A stretch of 64,000 bases of DNA from JABAQJ01 sp046327745. Its GTDB lineage: Bacteria > Gemmatimonadota > Gemmatimonadetes > Gemmatimonadales > Gemmatimonadaceae. Positions 17,726 to 26,981 of the stretch are shown piece by piece. Made by a program: the position numbers and the translations under genes. Position 1 is the stretch's first letter, and each line of letters starts with the position of its first letter. Under the pieces are notes generated by a model. It was not told where the DNA came from. It did not search any database and worked only from the letters and a program-made list of their open reading frames with translations. Where the stretch lies: the NCBI GenBank assembly GCA_046327745.1, contig JAXLXV010000016.1, positions 111,511 through 175,510 on the forward strand, given 5' to 3'.

Positions 17726-18976
17726 TCAGCGCGCCAGCGCAGCCATCCTTCGTTCCAGCAGCCGCCGCTCGGCGGGCTGTGTCGTGAGCTCCAACGCCCG
17801 GTGATAGGCGATCCGGGCGTCGGCCGTTCGACCGGCGCGGCGGAGAAGGTCAGCGCGCGCCGCGTGCGCCAACTGGTAACTTTGCAGCAGTCCGTCGGCG
17901 AGCAGTGTGTCGATGAGCTGCAGGCCAGCCTCCGGCCCATCGCGCATGGCGACGGCCACCGCGCGATTCAACGCCACAACCGGCGACGGCTCGGCTTCAA
18001 GCAGCAGGTCGTACAGCATCACGATTTGCGGCCAGTCCGTGGATGCGGCGTCTGAGGACTCAGCGTGTACGCCGGCAATTGCGGCCTGAAGGGCGTACGA
18101 CCCGACCGGACGAGTGGCGAGGGCTCGCTCGACCAACGCGACGCCCTCGGCGATCTGCGGCCGATGCCACAGCGTCCGATCCTGAGCCTCCAGCAGCACG
18201 ATATCGCCGTCGCCGTCCGTCCGTGCATCGCGCCGAGAGTCGTGCAGCAGTAAGAGGGCGAGCAGCCCTATGGCCTCCGGTTCGGGGAGCAATTCCACGA
18301 GCAAACGCGCCAGACGAATAGCTTCGCGGGAGAGGTCTTCGCGTACCACCGTGTCACCTAACGATGGAGCATACCCCTCACTAAAGACCAGGTAGATGAC
18401 CCGTAGTACGGCGTCCAATCGCTCCGGCAACTCCGTGCGATCTGGTACCTGGTAGGGAATGCCCGCGTCGCGGATCTTGGCTTTCGCCCGCACAATGCGC
18501 TGAGCCAAGGTGGGCGCCGGCGTCAGAAACGCCCGGGCAATTTCCTCGGTGGTGAGGCCACAGACCGTACGCAGGGTCAGGGCGATCTGTGCGTCGAGGG
18601 ACAGGGCCGGGTGGCAGCAGGTGAAGATCAGTCGCAGGCGATCGTCATGCAGTGCTTCGTCATCCGAGTCTGGAGCGGGGACATCTCTGGCGGACGTGAT
18701 GGCGCCCGTGGCTACCGCTCGATCGAATCGCAGGCGTTGGCGCGACCGATCGAGCGCCTTGAAGCGACCGACGGAAACAAGCCAGGCACGCGGATTCGCT
18801 GGTAGACCCTCCGCGGGCCATCGCTCAACCGCCGTCACAAAGGCGTCGTGCAATGCCTCCTCGGCGGCGTCGAAGTCGCCAAGGAGGCGGATGAGCGTGG
18901 CCAGTACCCGACGCGACTCCGAACGGTAGAGCGCATCGACGGATCGACGGAAGTCGTTAGGATCTGCCACCGTCAT
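17726..18976 (-). CDS. ECF42-type RNA polymerase sigma factor with TPR-like C-terminal extension
   Basis: The 416-residue protein has an ECF sigma region 2 (RRVLATLIRLLGDFDAAEEALHDAF) and a region 4 (LRTVCGLTTEEIARAFLTPAPTLAQRIVRAK), then a long helical extension typical of the ECF42 group. The extension includes the group's hallmark, seen here as NRAVAVAMRDGPEAGL. ECF42 factors lack a classical anti-sigma gene and are paired with DGPF/YCII proteins; the upstream gene is exactly such a protein, 25 nt away, so they form an operon. The trigger is unknown; the extension is known to be needed for activity in studied members. Confidence 0.92.
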   Translation of the reverse strand: MTVADPNDFRRSVDALYRSESRRVLATLIRLLGDFDAAEEALHDAFVTAVERWPAEGLPANPRAWLVSVGRFKALDRSRQRLRFDRAVATGAITSARDVPAPDSDDEALHDDRLRLIFTCCHPALSLDAQIALTLRTVCGLTTEEIARAFLTPAPTLAQRIVRAKAKIRDAGIPYQVPDRTELPERLDAVLRVIYLVFSEGYAPSLGDTVVREDLSREAIRLARLLVELLPEPEAIGLLALLLLHDSRRDARTDGDGDIVLLEAQDRTLWHRPQIAEGVALVERALATRPVGSYALQAAIAGVHAESSDAASTDWPQIVMLYDLLLEAEPSPVVALNRAVAVAMRDGPEAGLQLIDTLLADGLLQSYQLAHAARADLLRRAGRTADARIAYHRALELTTQPAERRLLERRMAALAR

Positions 18977-19001
18977 TTCGACAAGCGCTCCTTACCCAGC
19001 G

Positions 19002-19349
19002 CTACATCTCCTGAATGGGCCGGACTTCGACACACCCCATGCGGGCCGAAGGAATCCGTGAAGCCAGCTGGATGGCGTCGTTCAGGTCCTTGGCTTCGAC
19101 CAGGTAGTAACCGCCCAATTGCTCGCGCGTTTCGGCGAAGGGTCCGTCGGTGGTCGACAGCTTGCCGTTGCGCACGCGCACGGTCGTCGCCGTGTTGGTC
19201 GGCTTCAGCGGATTGCCGTTGATGTAGTGCCCACTCTTCCGGATATCTTCCGTGAAGGTGTAGTACTCCGTCATGATGGCATCCACCTCGGGCTTTGACA
19301 TGCGCGGCCACATGGACTCGTCATCGTAGATCAAGCATAGGTATTTCAT
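19002..19349 (-). CDS. DGPF/YCII-domain protein, ECF42 partner
   Basis: A 115-residue YCII-like ferredoxin-fold protein starting MKYLCLIYDDESMW, with the diagnostic block LSTTDGPFAETREQLGGYYLVEA. A strong ribosome site (GGAGGAG, 4 nt before the ATG) fixes the start at 19349, although the frame is open 48 nt further upstream. Such proteins are regularly encoded beside ECF42 sigma factors and are thought to be regulatory partners or targets; no enzymatic role is settled. It is the first gene of the two-gene minus-strand operon with the sigma factor. Confidence 0.9.
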   Translation of the reverse strand: MKYLCLIYDDESMWPRMSKPEVDAIMTEYYTFTEDIRKSGHYINGNPLKPTNTATTVRVRNGKLSTTDGPFAETREQLGGYYLVEAKDLNDAIQLASRIPSARMGCVEVRPIQEM

Positions 19350-19500
19350 CGTCTCCTCCGGTGTGTGAATTAACGTCGGCAGGCAGTAGTCGTCCAAGTC
19401 GCGATGAAATCGACATCAGGCCGAAGAATCCTTCCCTAATCTTTCTGGGTCTAACCGCGTGACCCTGTCACGTGTCGTCCATGCGACCCCACGCCCTCCC

Positions 19501-22500
19501 ATGAGCATGATGCTCAATTCCGCTCGTCTCGCGCTGCTCAAGTGGATATGCGCGTTCGTGTTGGTCGTGGTCACGGCAGCCCATGCGCATGCGCAGACCG
19601 TCGATGTGATTCGTGGACGCGTGATGGGCCCCGAGAACCAGCCGGTTGAGGGGGTGAACGTCACCGTCACCACGCTGTCTGGCGCGGTGAGTCGATCGGC
19701 TAGGACGGACCGGAACGGGCGCTTCATGGTGACGTTTCCCGGTGGGGATGGCGACTACTTCGTGAGTTTTCAGGCGCTCGGCTACGCGCCGCGCCGCTAC
19801 GAGATCAAGCGCGTCGCGGACGAAGACATTCTGGTGGCCGATGCCCGCCTGACGAGGGCGGCGGCCCAGCTCGGTGAGGTGCGGGTGGTGGCACCGCGCG
19901 ACCGCCCGAATCGCAACGATGCGAACCAAGACGTGAGCGGAACGGAGCGAACGGTGAACCCATCGGCGCTAGCGGCGAACCAGGTCGGGGACCTGGCCGC
20001 CATGGCCGCATCAGTGCCGGGCGTGTTGTTCGTTCCGGGTCAGGATGGTGACCCCTCGGGCTTCTCTGTCTTTGGCTTGAGTTCGGACCAGAACTCGACG
20101 ACGCTCAACGGTCAGGAGTTCAGCGGCAGCGACCTTCCTCGTGACGCAGCGATCTCGGCATCCCTCGTGACGTCGCCATACGACGTGTCACGCGGCGGGT
20201 TCAGTGGCGGCAACTTCAACATCCGCACACGATCGGGCACGAACTTCATCCTGCGTACGAACAGCCTGAACGTGGATTCGCCGCACCTGCAATGGACGGA
20301 CGCCGCGGCAGCGGCCCTGGGTCAGCAGTACTCGAACCTGTCGTTGGGCGGGATGATGTCCGGGCCCATCAGGTACAACCAGGCGTTTTACTCCTTGGCC
20401 TACCAGTTGGGGCGCCGCGCCAACGACCTGCAAACGCTGCTGAATACGAGCCCAGTTGGGTTGCAGACGACGGGCATTGCTCCTGATTCCGCTGAGCGCC
20501 TGTTGAGCATCCTCGGTACCCTTGGTATTCCGACGACGGTGGGAGGATTGCCGTCGGATCGGTTGACCGATCAGGGGAGCTTGATCGGCGGCTTCGATCT
20601 GGCACCACCGTCTTCACGCGCAGGATCGGCGTACAACCTGACGGTGAACGGTTCCTGGAATCGACTGAACCCCGTGACTGGCCAGGTCACAGAGATTCCG
20701 GCTCACAGCGGCGATCGGTTGAACTTCAACGGTGGCCTGCAAGCCAGACATTCGACGTACTTCGGATTCGGGGCGTTGAGCGAGACGGCGCTGAGCGTCA
20801 GCGGGACGCGCAGTCACTCGAATCCCTTCCTGTCCATGCCCAGCGGGACGGTGCGCATCAACTCCGTGTTCGACGACGGGACCAGTGCCGTGAAGACCGT
20901 AACGTTTGGGGGCAGCCCGTCTTTGAACAGCACCAATGCGACGGTGAACGTTGCCTTCAACAATCAGTTGTCGTGGTTCTCGGAGAACAACAAGCACCGT
21001 ATCAAGTTGTCGACCGAGGTGCGTCGTGACGCGTATTCGATCGATCAGCAGGTGAACACGCTGGGATCCTTCACGTTCAACTCCCTCGCCGATCTCGATG
21101 CCGGGCGCGCGGGGGCTTTCGCCCGACAGCTACAACCCAGGCAACGCCAAGGGGACGAAGTAGTGGGAGGGATCGCGCTCGGCGACTCCTACCGACCGGT
21201 CTCCAATCTCCAACTCCAGTACGGCGTCCGGGTGGACGGGAATCTTTTCTCGAAGACGCCGACGCGAAACTCCAAGGTCGACGAGCTGTTCGGCGTCCGG
21301 AACGACGTGGTCCCGAACGGCGTGTACGTCAGCCCCAGGGTCGGCTTCTCATGGACGTACGGACAGGCCTCACAAATTGGTGGTTTCGAGGGGGCCTTCC
21401 GCGGACCGCGGGCGATCGTGCGAGGCGGCATCGGCGTGTTCCAGGCCACGCCGGGAACGCAGCTGACGGGCGCTGCCATCGACAACACTGGCCTTGCCGG
21501 CGGCCTCCAACAGGTGAACTGCACGGGGATCGCGGTGCCATCGCCAGAGTGGGCGCAGTACCTGGCTAACCAGTCGTCCATTCCCGCGGAGTGCGCCGAC
21601 GGTACGCTGGGGACTGTCTTTGCCAGCTCGGTGCCGAACGTCACGCTATTTGATGACGGCTATCGCGCCCCGCGGAGCATTCGCTCCAACCTGCAGTGGA
21701 GCGGTCCAATACTCGCGAACCGCTTCTCGGCGCAACTGGAAGGGACGCTCTCCGTCAACCAGCAGCAGCAGGGGTTTGTCGACCTGAACTTCCAGCCTAC
21801 GGAACGGTTTGCGCTGGGCAGCGAAGGTGGGCGCGCCGTGTACGTCCAGCCCACGAGCATCGACCCTGCGACCGGCTTGGTGGCGGCCCGAGACGCGCGC
21901 GTGACCCAGGACTTCAACCGGGTGACCGAGCAGCGTTCCGACTTGCGGTCCCTGAGCCGGCAGGTCCGGGTCTCGTTGTCTCCCGCCACCTTCAACTCCA
22001 CGCGCTCGTGGAGCGTGTCGTATGTGTACTCGAATGTGCGTGACCGAAATCGGGGTTTCAGCTCCAACACGGTCGGCAACCCGTACGGGTTCGAGTGGGC
22101 GCGGTCGTCGTTCGACTCGCGGCACCAGATTCAGTACTCGCTTTTCTATAACCTGTTTGACCTGATCCGTGTCAACTGGAATGGCAATATTCGCTCGGGG
22201 ACGCCATTCACGCCGCTGATTTCCGGCGACGTGAATGGCGATGGATATGCGAACGACCGGGCCTTCGTCTTCGATCCGGCCAGCAGCGGCGACCCGCTGC
22301 TGGCGCAGGCGATGCAGGCACTGCTTGATGGCGCGTCGGGGAATGTGAAGCGCTGCTTGAGCGACCAACTCGGTCATCTGGCTGCCCGCAACAGCTGCAA
22401 CGGACCGTGGACCCAGTCGGCCAATCTCTCGCTCTCGTTCAACCCGTTGAAGGTTCGCATGCCGCAGCGCGCCACCTTGTCCTTCTCGGTGAGCAATCCA

Positions 22501-23268
22501 CTTGGCGCTGCCGACCTCATGCTGCACGGGAGCGACAACCTGCGCGGCTGGGGGCAGTCACCGATCCCCGACCAGACCTTGCTCTTTGTTCGTGGGTTCG
22601 ACCGCACGAGCAACACCTTTCGGTATGACGTGAATCAGCGGTTTGGGGCGACCAACCCGCAGTTCAGCGCCTTCCGCACGCCAGTGACCATCACCGCCTT
22701 GCTGCGCTTTGATGTCGGCCCGACGCGAGAACGGCAGGCACTCACGCAGCAGTTGAACCTTGGGCGTCGCACGGACGGCAACAAGCTGCCTGAAAACATC
22801 ATCAAGGCCATTTATGGGACGGGCGGCTTGATCAACCCGCTGGCCACCATGCTCCGCCAGTCAGACACGTTGAAGCTGACCGTTCAGCAGGCCGACTCCC
22901 TGGCGACCTTGAATCGCTGGTACCTGATTCGGACCGATTCGATTTGGGCGCCGATTGCCAAGTATCTGGCCGCCTTGCCCGACAGCTACGACGCCGGTGA
23001 TGCCTACGATCGCTATGTGCATGGACGACGTGCCACCGTGGACCTGCTGCGCACGCTGGCCCCGGCCGTCCGCGGACTGCTCAGCGAGGAGCAGCGACGC
23101 CGGCTCCCGGCGCTGGTGGCCAGCTATCTGGATCCCCGGTACCTCGTGGCCATCCGTTCAGGCACCGCCGGTGCCGGTGGCGCCGGTCTCTTTCCCGGGG
23201 GAGGAGGCGGACCGCTCGCCATTCCTGGCGAGCGGGGCGGCGGCCAAGCCATTACGATCATTCGATGA
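19501..23268 (+). CDS. Oar-like TonB-dependent outer-membrane protein with periplasmic C-terminal extension
   Basis: About 1255 residues. A signal peptide ends near AHAQ. It is followed by a carboxypeptidase-regulatory-like beta domain (VIRGRVMGPENQPVEGVNVTV, to about residue 115). The plug comes next (MAASVPGVLFVPGQDGDPSG; SVFGLSSDQNSTTLNGQEF) and then a long beta-barrel rich in aromatic/polar alternation. Barrel-like sequence seems to end near residue 1070 (ALLRFDVGPTRERQAL). The last 180 or so residues are helical (KLTVQQADSLATLNRWYLI; LLSEEQRRRLPALVASYL) and end in a Gly-rich tail, which is unusual for a barrel that normally ends on an aromatic strand. It probably imports or binds a large ligand. 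Several nearby ATGs are possible starts; 19501 precedes the signal peptide. Confidence 0.85.
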   Translation: MSMMLNSARLALLKWICAFVLVVVTAAHAHAQTVDVIRGRVMGPENQPVEGVNVTVTTLSGAVSRSARTDRNGRFMVTFPGGDGDYFVSFQALGYAPRRYEIKRVADEDILVADARLTRAAAQLGEVRVVAPRDRPNRNDANQDVSGTERTVNPSALAANQVGDLAAMAASVPGVLFVPGQDGDPSGFSVFGLSSDQNSTTLNGQEFSGSDLPRDAAISASLVTSPYDVSRGGFSGGNFNIRTRSGTNFILRTNSLNVDSPHLQWTDAAAAALGQQYSNLSLGGMMSGPIRYNQAFYSLAYQLGRRANDLQTLLNTSPVGLQTTGIAPDSAERLLSILGTLGIPTTVGGLPSDRLTDQGSLIGGFDLAPPSSRAGSAYNLTVNGSWNRLNPVTGQVTEIPAHSGDRLNFNGGLQARHSTYFGFGALSETALSVSGTRSHSNPFLSMPSGTVRINSVFDDGTSAVKTVTFGGSPSLNSTNATVNVAFNNQLSWFSENNKHRIKLSTEVRRDAYSIDQQVNTLGSFTFNSLADLDAGRAGAFARQLQPRQRQGDEVVGGIALGDSYRPVSNLQLQYGVRVDGNLFSKTPTRNSKVDELFGVRNDVVPNGVYVSPRVGFSWTYGQASQIGGFEGAFRGPRAIVRGGIGVFQATPGTQLTGAAIDNTGLAGGLQQVNCTGIAVPSPEWAQYLANQSSIPAECADGTLGTVFASSVPNVTLFDDGYRAPRSIRSNLQWSGPILANRFSAQLEGTLSVNQQQQGFVDLNFQPTERFALGSEGGRAVYVQPTSIDPATGLVAARDARVTQDFNRVTEQRSDLRSLSRQVRVSLSPATFNSTRSWSVSYVYSNVRDRNRGFSSNTVGNPYGFEWARSSFDSRHQIQYSLFYNLFDLIRVNWNGNIRSGTPFTPLISGDVNGDGYANDRAFVFDPASSGDPLLAQAMQALLDGASGNVKRCLSDQLGHLAARNSCNGPWTQSANLSLSFNPLKVRMPQRATLSFSVSNPLGAADLMLHGSDNLRGWGQSPIPDQTLLFVRGFDRTSNTFRYDVNQRFGATNPQFSAFRTPVTITALLRFDVGPTRERQALTQQLNLGRRTDGNKLPENIIKAIYGTGGLINPLATMLRQSDTLKLTVQQADSLATLNRWYLIRTDSIWAPIAKYLAALPDSYDAGDAYDRYVHGRRATVDLLRTLAPAVRGLLSEEQRRRLPALVASYLDPRYLVAIRSGTAGAGGAGLFPGGGGGPLAIPGERGGGQAITIIR

Positions 23269-23296
23269 CCCCAAGCTTTTTCTTGTGAGAGTCCCC

Positions 23297-24784
23297 ATGA
23301 CGTATTCCACTCGAACGTTGACCTGCTTGGCCCTGCTGGCGACCGCTGGTCGTGCCGCGCAGGCGCAGCAGCAGAAGCTGCCACCGATTCGGGCGTTAGG
23401 CAAAGTGGATGTCGTGGCCGCCGAGCCCTTCGGTTCCGTGTCCACCACCCGGGCGCTTCGCGATGGCCGTGTGTTGGTGAACGACATCATCGGTCGTCGC
23501 GTGGTGCTGCTGGACTCGGCGCTGGCGACGTTCACCGTGGTGGCCGACACCACCAGTGCGACGGCCAACGCCTACAGCTCGCGCTTTGGGGGCTTGATCC
23601 CGTTCACGGGCGACTCCACGCTGTTCGTCGATCCGACCTCACTCTCCATGCTGGTGATTGATGGCACGGGAAAGGTCGGGCGCGTCATGTCCATACCCCG
23701 GCCTAACGACGCCCAGTCGCTGATCGGTGGGCCGAATGGCGCGCCATCGTTCGATGGTCAGGGGCGCCTGGTCTACCGCGCCTCCCCAGGCTTCCGCTTC
23801 GGTGGTGGCGGACGCCCCGGCGCCGGCGCAGCGCAGCGAGGCGGTGCAGGGGAGGACGGTCGGCGTCGCGAAACCGCTGACCGGCCACGCGAGGGGGGCG
23901 GACGCACCGAGGGGCCGGGTGGCGCCCCATTTGAGCCGCCGCAATTCCCAGACTCGCTCCCGATCGTACGGATTGAGCTGGCGACACGCGCCATGGATAC
24001 CGTGGCCCACGTGAAGGTCACTCGGCCGCGGTTGACCGTCGCGCAGGATTCCGGCGGTCGCATGCGCATGAGTTCTATCATCGATCCGCTGCCCATCACC
24101 GATGATTGGGCGGTGCTTACCGACGGCTCAATTGCCGTCGTCCGCGGGCTGGATTACCACGTCGACTGGGTGCGAGCCGACGGCACCAAGTCGTCGTCCG
24201 GAAAGATCCCGTTCCAGTGGCGCCACCTCAGTGACTCCGACAAGGTCGCGTTTATCGACTCCACGCGCACGGCCATGGAGAAAGTGCGCGCGCAGTTTCA
24301 GGCACAACGCGCCGCCAATGGCGGTACCGGGCCGATCATTCCGCCACTCGGCGGCGACGGGTTGAACGCCATGGGTGGCGCGCCCCAGATCATGATTTTC
24401 CGCGGCGAGGCAGGCGTCGGAGGGCGCGGTGGTGAGGGACCGCGGGCGCGTAATGAGGCCGGTGGACCGCCGACGGAGTTCACGCTGCCGCCACTTCAGT
24501 TCGTCGCGCCGAACGAACTCCCGGACTATGCCCCACCATTCACCGCCGGCGCTGCGCGCGCCGACATGGATGACAATCTGTGGATTCGCACGACAAACAC
24601 GATGAACGGCGGTCCGGTCTATGACGTCATCGATGCCAAAGGCGAGTTGGTGGACCGCGTTGCACTTCCGGCCGGTCGAGTGATCGCGGGGTTCGGACCT
24701 GGGGGCGTCGTCTACATGGGCGTGCGGGACGGGAAGTCGGTCAGACTAGAGCGCGCGCATCGCGGCGCGGCGCCGCTCCCTTGA
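23297..24784 (+). CDS. Secreted beta-propeller-like protein with Gly/Arg-rich linkers
   Basis: A 495-residue exported protein: signal peptide to about AAQAQ, then repeated short blade-like units (RALRDGRVLVNDIIGRRVVL; GDSTLFVDPTSLSMLVIDGTG; DDWAVLTDGSIAVVRGLDYH; AGFGPGGVVYMGVRDGKSV). They suggest a six-bladed or NHL-type beta-propeller. Two low-complexity Gly/Arg/Pro segments interrupt it (about residues 170-220 and 335-390). It follows the TonB-dependent gene by 28 nt, so the two are probably co-expressed, and it may be that protein's periplasmic or surface partner. No catalytic motif was recognised. Confidence 0.72.
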   Translation: MTYSTRTLTCLALLATAGRAAQAQQQKLPPIRALGKVDVVAAEPFGSVSTTRALRDGRVLVNDIIGRRVVLLDSALATFTVVADTTSATANAYSSRFGGLIPFTGDSTLFVDPTSLSMLVIDGTGKVGRVMSIPRPNDAQSLIGGPNGAPSFDGQGRLVYRASPGFRFGGGGRPGAGAAQRGGAGEDGRRRETADRPREGGGRTEGPGGAPFEPPQFPDSLPIVRIELATRAMDTVAHVKVTRPRLTVAQDSGGRMRMSSIIDPLPITDDWAVLTDGSIAVVRGLDYHVDWVRADGTKSSSGKIPFQWRHLSDSDKVAFIDSTRTAMEKVRAQFQAQRAANGGTGPIIPPLGGDGLNAMGGAPQIMIFRGEAGVGGRGGEGPRARNEAGGPPTEFTLPPLQFVAPNELPDYAPPFTAGAARADMDDNLWIRTTNTMNGGPVYDVIDAKGELVDRVALPAGRVIAGFGPGGVVYMGVRDGKSVRLERAHRGAAPLP

Positions 24785-24833
24785 GGTGCGTGTGCTGCGA
24801 TCACTGGCAGTAGCAGGGGCGGCGCCGGGCGGC

Positions 24834-24839
24834 TAGACT
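24834..24839 (+). promoter_or_regulatory. Possible -10 element of the SRP RNA gene
   Basis: TAGACT lies 8 nt before the predicted 5' end of the RNA. A matching -35 could not be recognised, so this is tentative. Confidence 0.3.
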
Positions 24840-24847
24840 TCTCTCCG

Positions 24848-24943
24848 CTCCAGGTCCCGAAGGTCACAGAGCCGCCAACTCCGTCAGGACCCCGAAGGTA
24901 GCAGCGGTACGTGGAATCCTGCGTCGCTTCGTCAGACCTGGAG
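24848..24943 (+). ncRNA. ffs: Signal recognition particle RNA (4.5S type)
   Basis: The conserved apical domain is plain: GTCAGGACC, a short CCGAA loop, then GGTAGCAGC, followed by further pairing nucleotides. This matches the SRP RNA helix-8 signature that binds Ffh. The ends were set from a perfect 9-bp closing helix, CTCCAGGTC (24848-24856) with GACCTGGAG (24935-24943), giving about 96 nt, the size of the small bacterial form. A strong hairpin follows at 24948-24990. The position just before dnaX, ybaB and recR is the standard location for ffs in many bacteria, which supports the call independently. Exact ends may differ by several nucleotides. Confidence 0.88.
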
Positions 24944-24947
24944 TATG

Positions 24948-24990
24948 GCCACGGGCGCGATTCGCTCAATCGAGCGGACGCGCCCGTGGC
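24948..24990 (+). terminator. Terminator-like hairpin after SRP RNA
   Basis: A perfect 12-bp outer stem (24948-24959 with 24979-24990) encloses an inner CGCTC/GAGCG hairpin. It would separate the RNA gene from dnaX, with only a weak U stretch after it. Confidence 0.65.
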
Positions 24991-25127
24991 GCGTTCTGCC
25001 GGGCCCCTTCGCAGTGTAAATTTCCTGCCGGCTCGGCGATGTCGGCGCGTAACCGAGGCGACGGGTGCGCTCGCGTGCTCCTGCGCCACTCCTCCATCCA
25101 ATTCGCTTACCCACCGTCCCTGAGAAC

Positions 25128-26912
25128 GTGTCCTTAGCATTGGCCCGGAAGTACCGTCCCAAGTCCTTCGCCGAAGTGGCCGTGCAGAGTCACGTGTCCA
25201 ACACGCTGAAGGGAGCGATCGCGCGCGGTCGCGTCGCCCATGGGTACTTGATGTGCGGGCCGCGCGGCGTGGGCAAGACGACGTTGGCGCGCGTGCTGGC
25301 CATGGCGCTGAATTGTGAGAATAAGCGGCCAGATGGCGAGCCTTGTGGCGAATGTGAGAGCTGCCGGAGGATCTGGAGTGGGGCTGCGTCGTTGGACGTG
25401 GTGGAGATTGATGCCGCGTCGAATCGTGGAGTCGACGACGCCCGTGACCTGCGCGAACGCGCGATGTACGCACCATCCGGGGATGAGCGATGGAAGGTCT
25501 ACATCGTGGACGAGGCGCACATGCTCACCCGCGAGGCATGGAACGCGCTGCTGAAGATCCTGGAAGAACCGCCGCCTCGCGTCGTCTTTGTCTTCGCCAC
25601 CACCGAGGCGCACAAGATCGCGCAGGCCGCGGCGCCGGTGCTCAGTCGGCTGCAGCGCTTTGATTTCAAGCGTATTGGGCCGGCGGAAGTGCGAGAGCGG
25701 CTGTCGCAGGTGCTCGCCACGGAGGGCGTGGCCGCTCAACCCGACGCGTTGGCCACCATTGCCCGTGCCGCCGATGGCTCCATGCGCGATGCGTTGAGCC
25801 TGACGGATCAGGTTCTGGCGTTAGGCGATGGCGAAATTACCGTGGATCGCGTGCGGGACGCGCTGGGTCTGGTGGCTGAGGACGAATACCTGGCCATGCT
25901 GGATGTCATCGCCGACCACCGGGCGGCCGACGTATTCCCCGCGGTGAGTCGATTGGTGGAGCAGGGGGTGGACCTGGGCCAGTTCATTGTTGGGCTGGCC
26001 GACATGTTGCGCGCCCAGTTGACCGTCGAACTTGGTGCCGCGCCGCACGAGGTCTCCGAACGCGCCCGTCAGGAACTCACCACCCGTCGCGGTAAGCTGA
26101 CTGCTGGCGACCTAGTGCGCGTTCTCGGGTCGCTCGCGGAACTCGAGCCAAAGTTCCGTCGTTCGGCGCAGCAGCAGCTGTTGCTCGAGTTGTTTCTGGT
26201 GCGCTGTGCATTGCTCGACCGGACTATCGCGATCGAAGATTTGCTGCGTTCTGTGGGAAGCGGCGGTGGTGGCAGCAGTGAGCGCGCCACGGCACCCGCG
26301 GCGCGGAACAGTCCGCCGCCACGCGAAGGGTTCCGGGCAGAATCCGCGGCGCCTCCGCGGCCGAGCAGAGTCGCCGAAGATGTGGCGCCTTCTGCTCGCA
26401 AAGCGGAAGAACGTCCCGCGGCTCGGCCGACGCCGCCGATGGCTTCAGCGTCGGTGGCGATGGCTGCGCCAGAGCCCTCCATCGCGCCGCGTCGGAGCAC
26501 ACCGGTAGACGTCGCCGTGCCATCGCGCGAGACGCTGCTGGAGATCAACGCGATTGTTGGCGCTTGGGATGACATGGTCGATGCGATCAAGCGCGTGCGC
26601 CCCATGTACGGGTCCATGCTCGAGCACTGCTTACCAACGGCGGTCAGCGCAGGCGGAACGCTGACGCTGCATGTGGATGATGCCGCTGCGTACGAGTCGT
26701 TGAACGCCAAAGCCAGCGACATCGTGGCCACGCTGCGGACGCGCATCCCGGGACTGGAGAAGATTGCGCTCAAGACTCCAGAGCGGCCCAAGGCATCTCC
26801 GAATCGCATGTCGCACGAGACCATTCGTCAGGACACCATGGCTTCACTTCGCAAGCGCGATCCGGTGCTGCGCGCGGCGATTGACGAACTCGATCTCGAA
26901 TTGATGGACTAG
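25128..26912 (+). CDS. dnaX: DNA polymerase III gamma/tau subunit
   Basis: The clamp-loader ATPase of the replicative polymerase. The start at GTG 25128 gives the canonical SLALARKYRPKSFAEV opening; the frame is open 63 nt further up but without similarity. Visible are Walker A GPRGVGKT (44-51), the zinc module with Cys 63, 73, 76 and 79, and the Walker B/DEAH VYIVDEAHML (about 125-134). A Pro/Ala-rich hinge (about 385-460) leads to a C-terminal domain. No A-rich slippery sequence for programmed frameshifting was seen, so a separate short gamma form is not indicated. It lies in the usual ffs-dnaX-ybaB-recR order. Confidence 0.96.
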   Translation: MSLALARKYRPKSFAEVAVQSHVSNTLKGAIARGRVAHGYLMCGPRGVGKTTLARVLAMALNCENKRPDGEPCGECESCRRIWSGAASLDVVEIDAASNRGVDDARDLRERAMYAPSGDERWKVYIVDEAHMLTREAWNALLKILEEPPPRVVFVFATTEAHKIAQAAAPVLSRLQRFDFKRIGPAEVRERLSQVLATEGVAAQPDALATIARAADGSMRDALSLTDQVLALGDGEITVDRVRDALGLVAEDEYLAMLDVIADHRAADVFPAVSRLVEQGVDLGQFIVGLADMLRAQLTVELGAAPHEVSERARQELTTRRGKLTAGDLVRVLGSLAELEPKFRRSAQQQLLLELFLVRCALLDRTIAIEDLLRSVGSGGGGSSERATAPAARNSPPPREGFRAESAAPPRPSRVAEDVAPSARKAEERPAARPTPPMASASVAMAAPEPSIAPRRSTPVDVAVPSRETLLEINAIVGAWDDMVDAIKRVRPMYGSMLEHCLPTAVSAGGTLTLHVDDAAAYESLNAKASDIVATLRTRIPGLEKIALKTPERPKASPNRMSHETIRQDTMASLRKRDPVLRAAIDELDLELMD

Positions 26913-26981
26913 GATAGATCGCTTGCCGCATGCACCGTACCGTCTCTAGCTTGCGGCGTAGTATCCCACCTTTGTGAGCGC

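Noticed and set aside
21646..22527. 293-codon minus-strand frame inside the TonB-dependent gene
   Set aside because: Arg/Gly/Val-rich shadow frame with no motif; the plus-strand barrel protein is continuous.
25128..26912. Programmed frameshift in dnaX giving a gamma subunit
   Set aside because: No A-rich slippery heptamer with a downstream stop in the shifted frame was seen near the domain III end.
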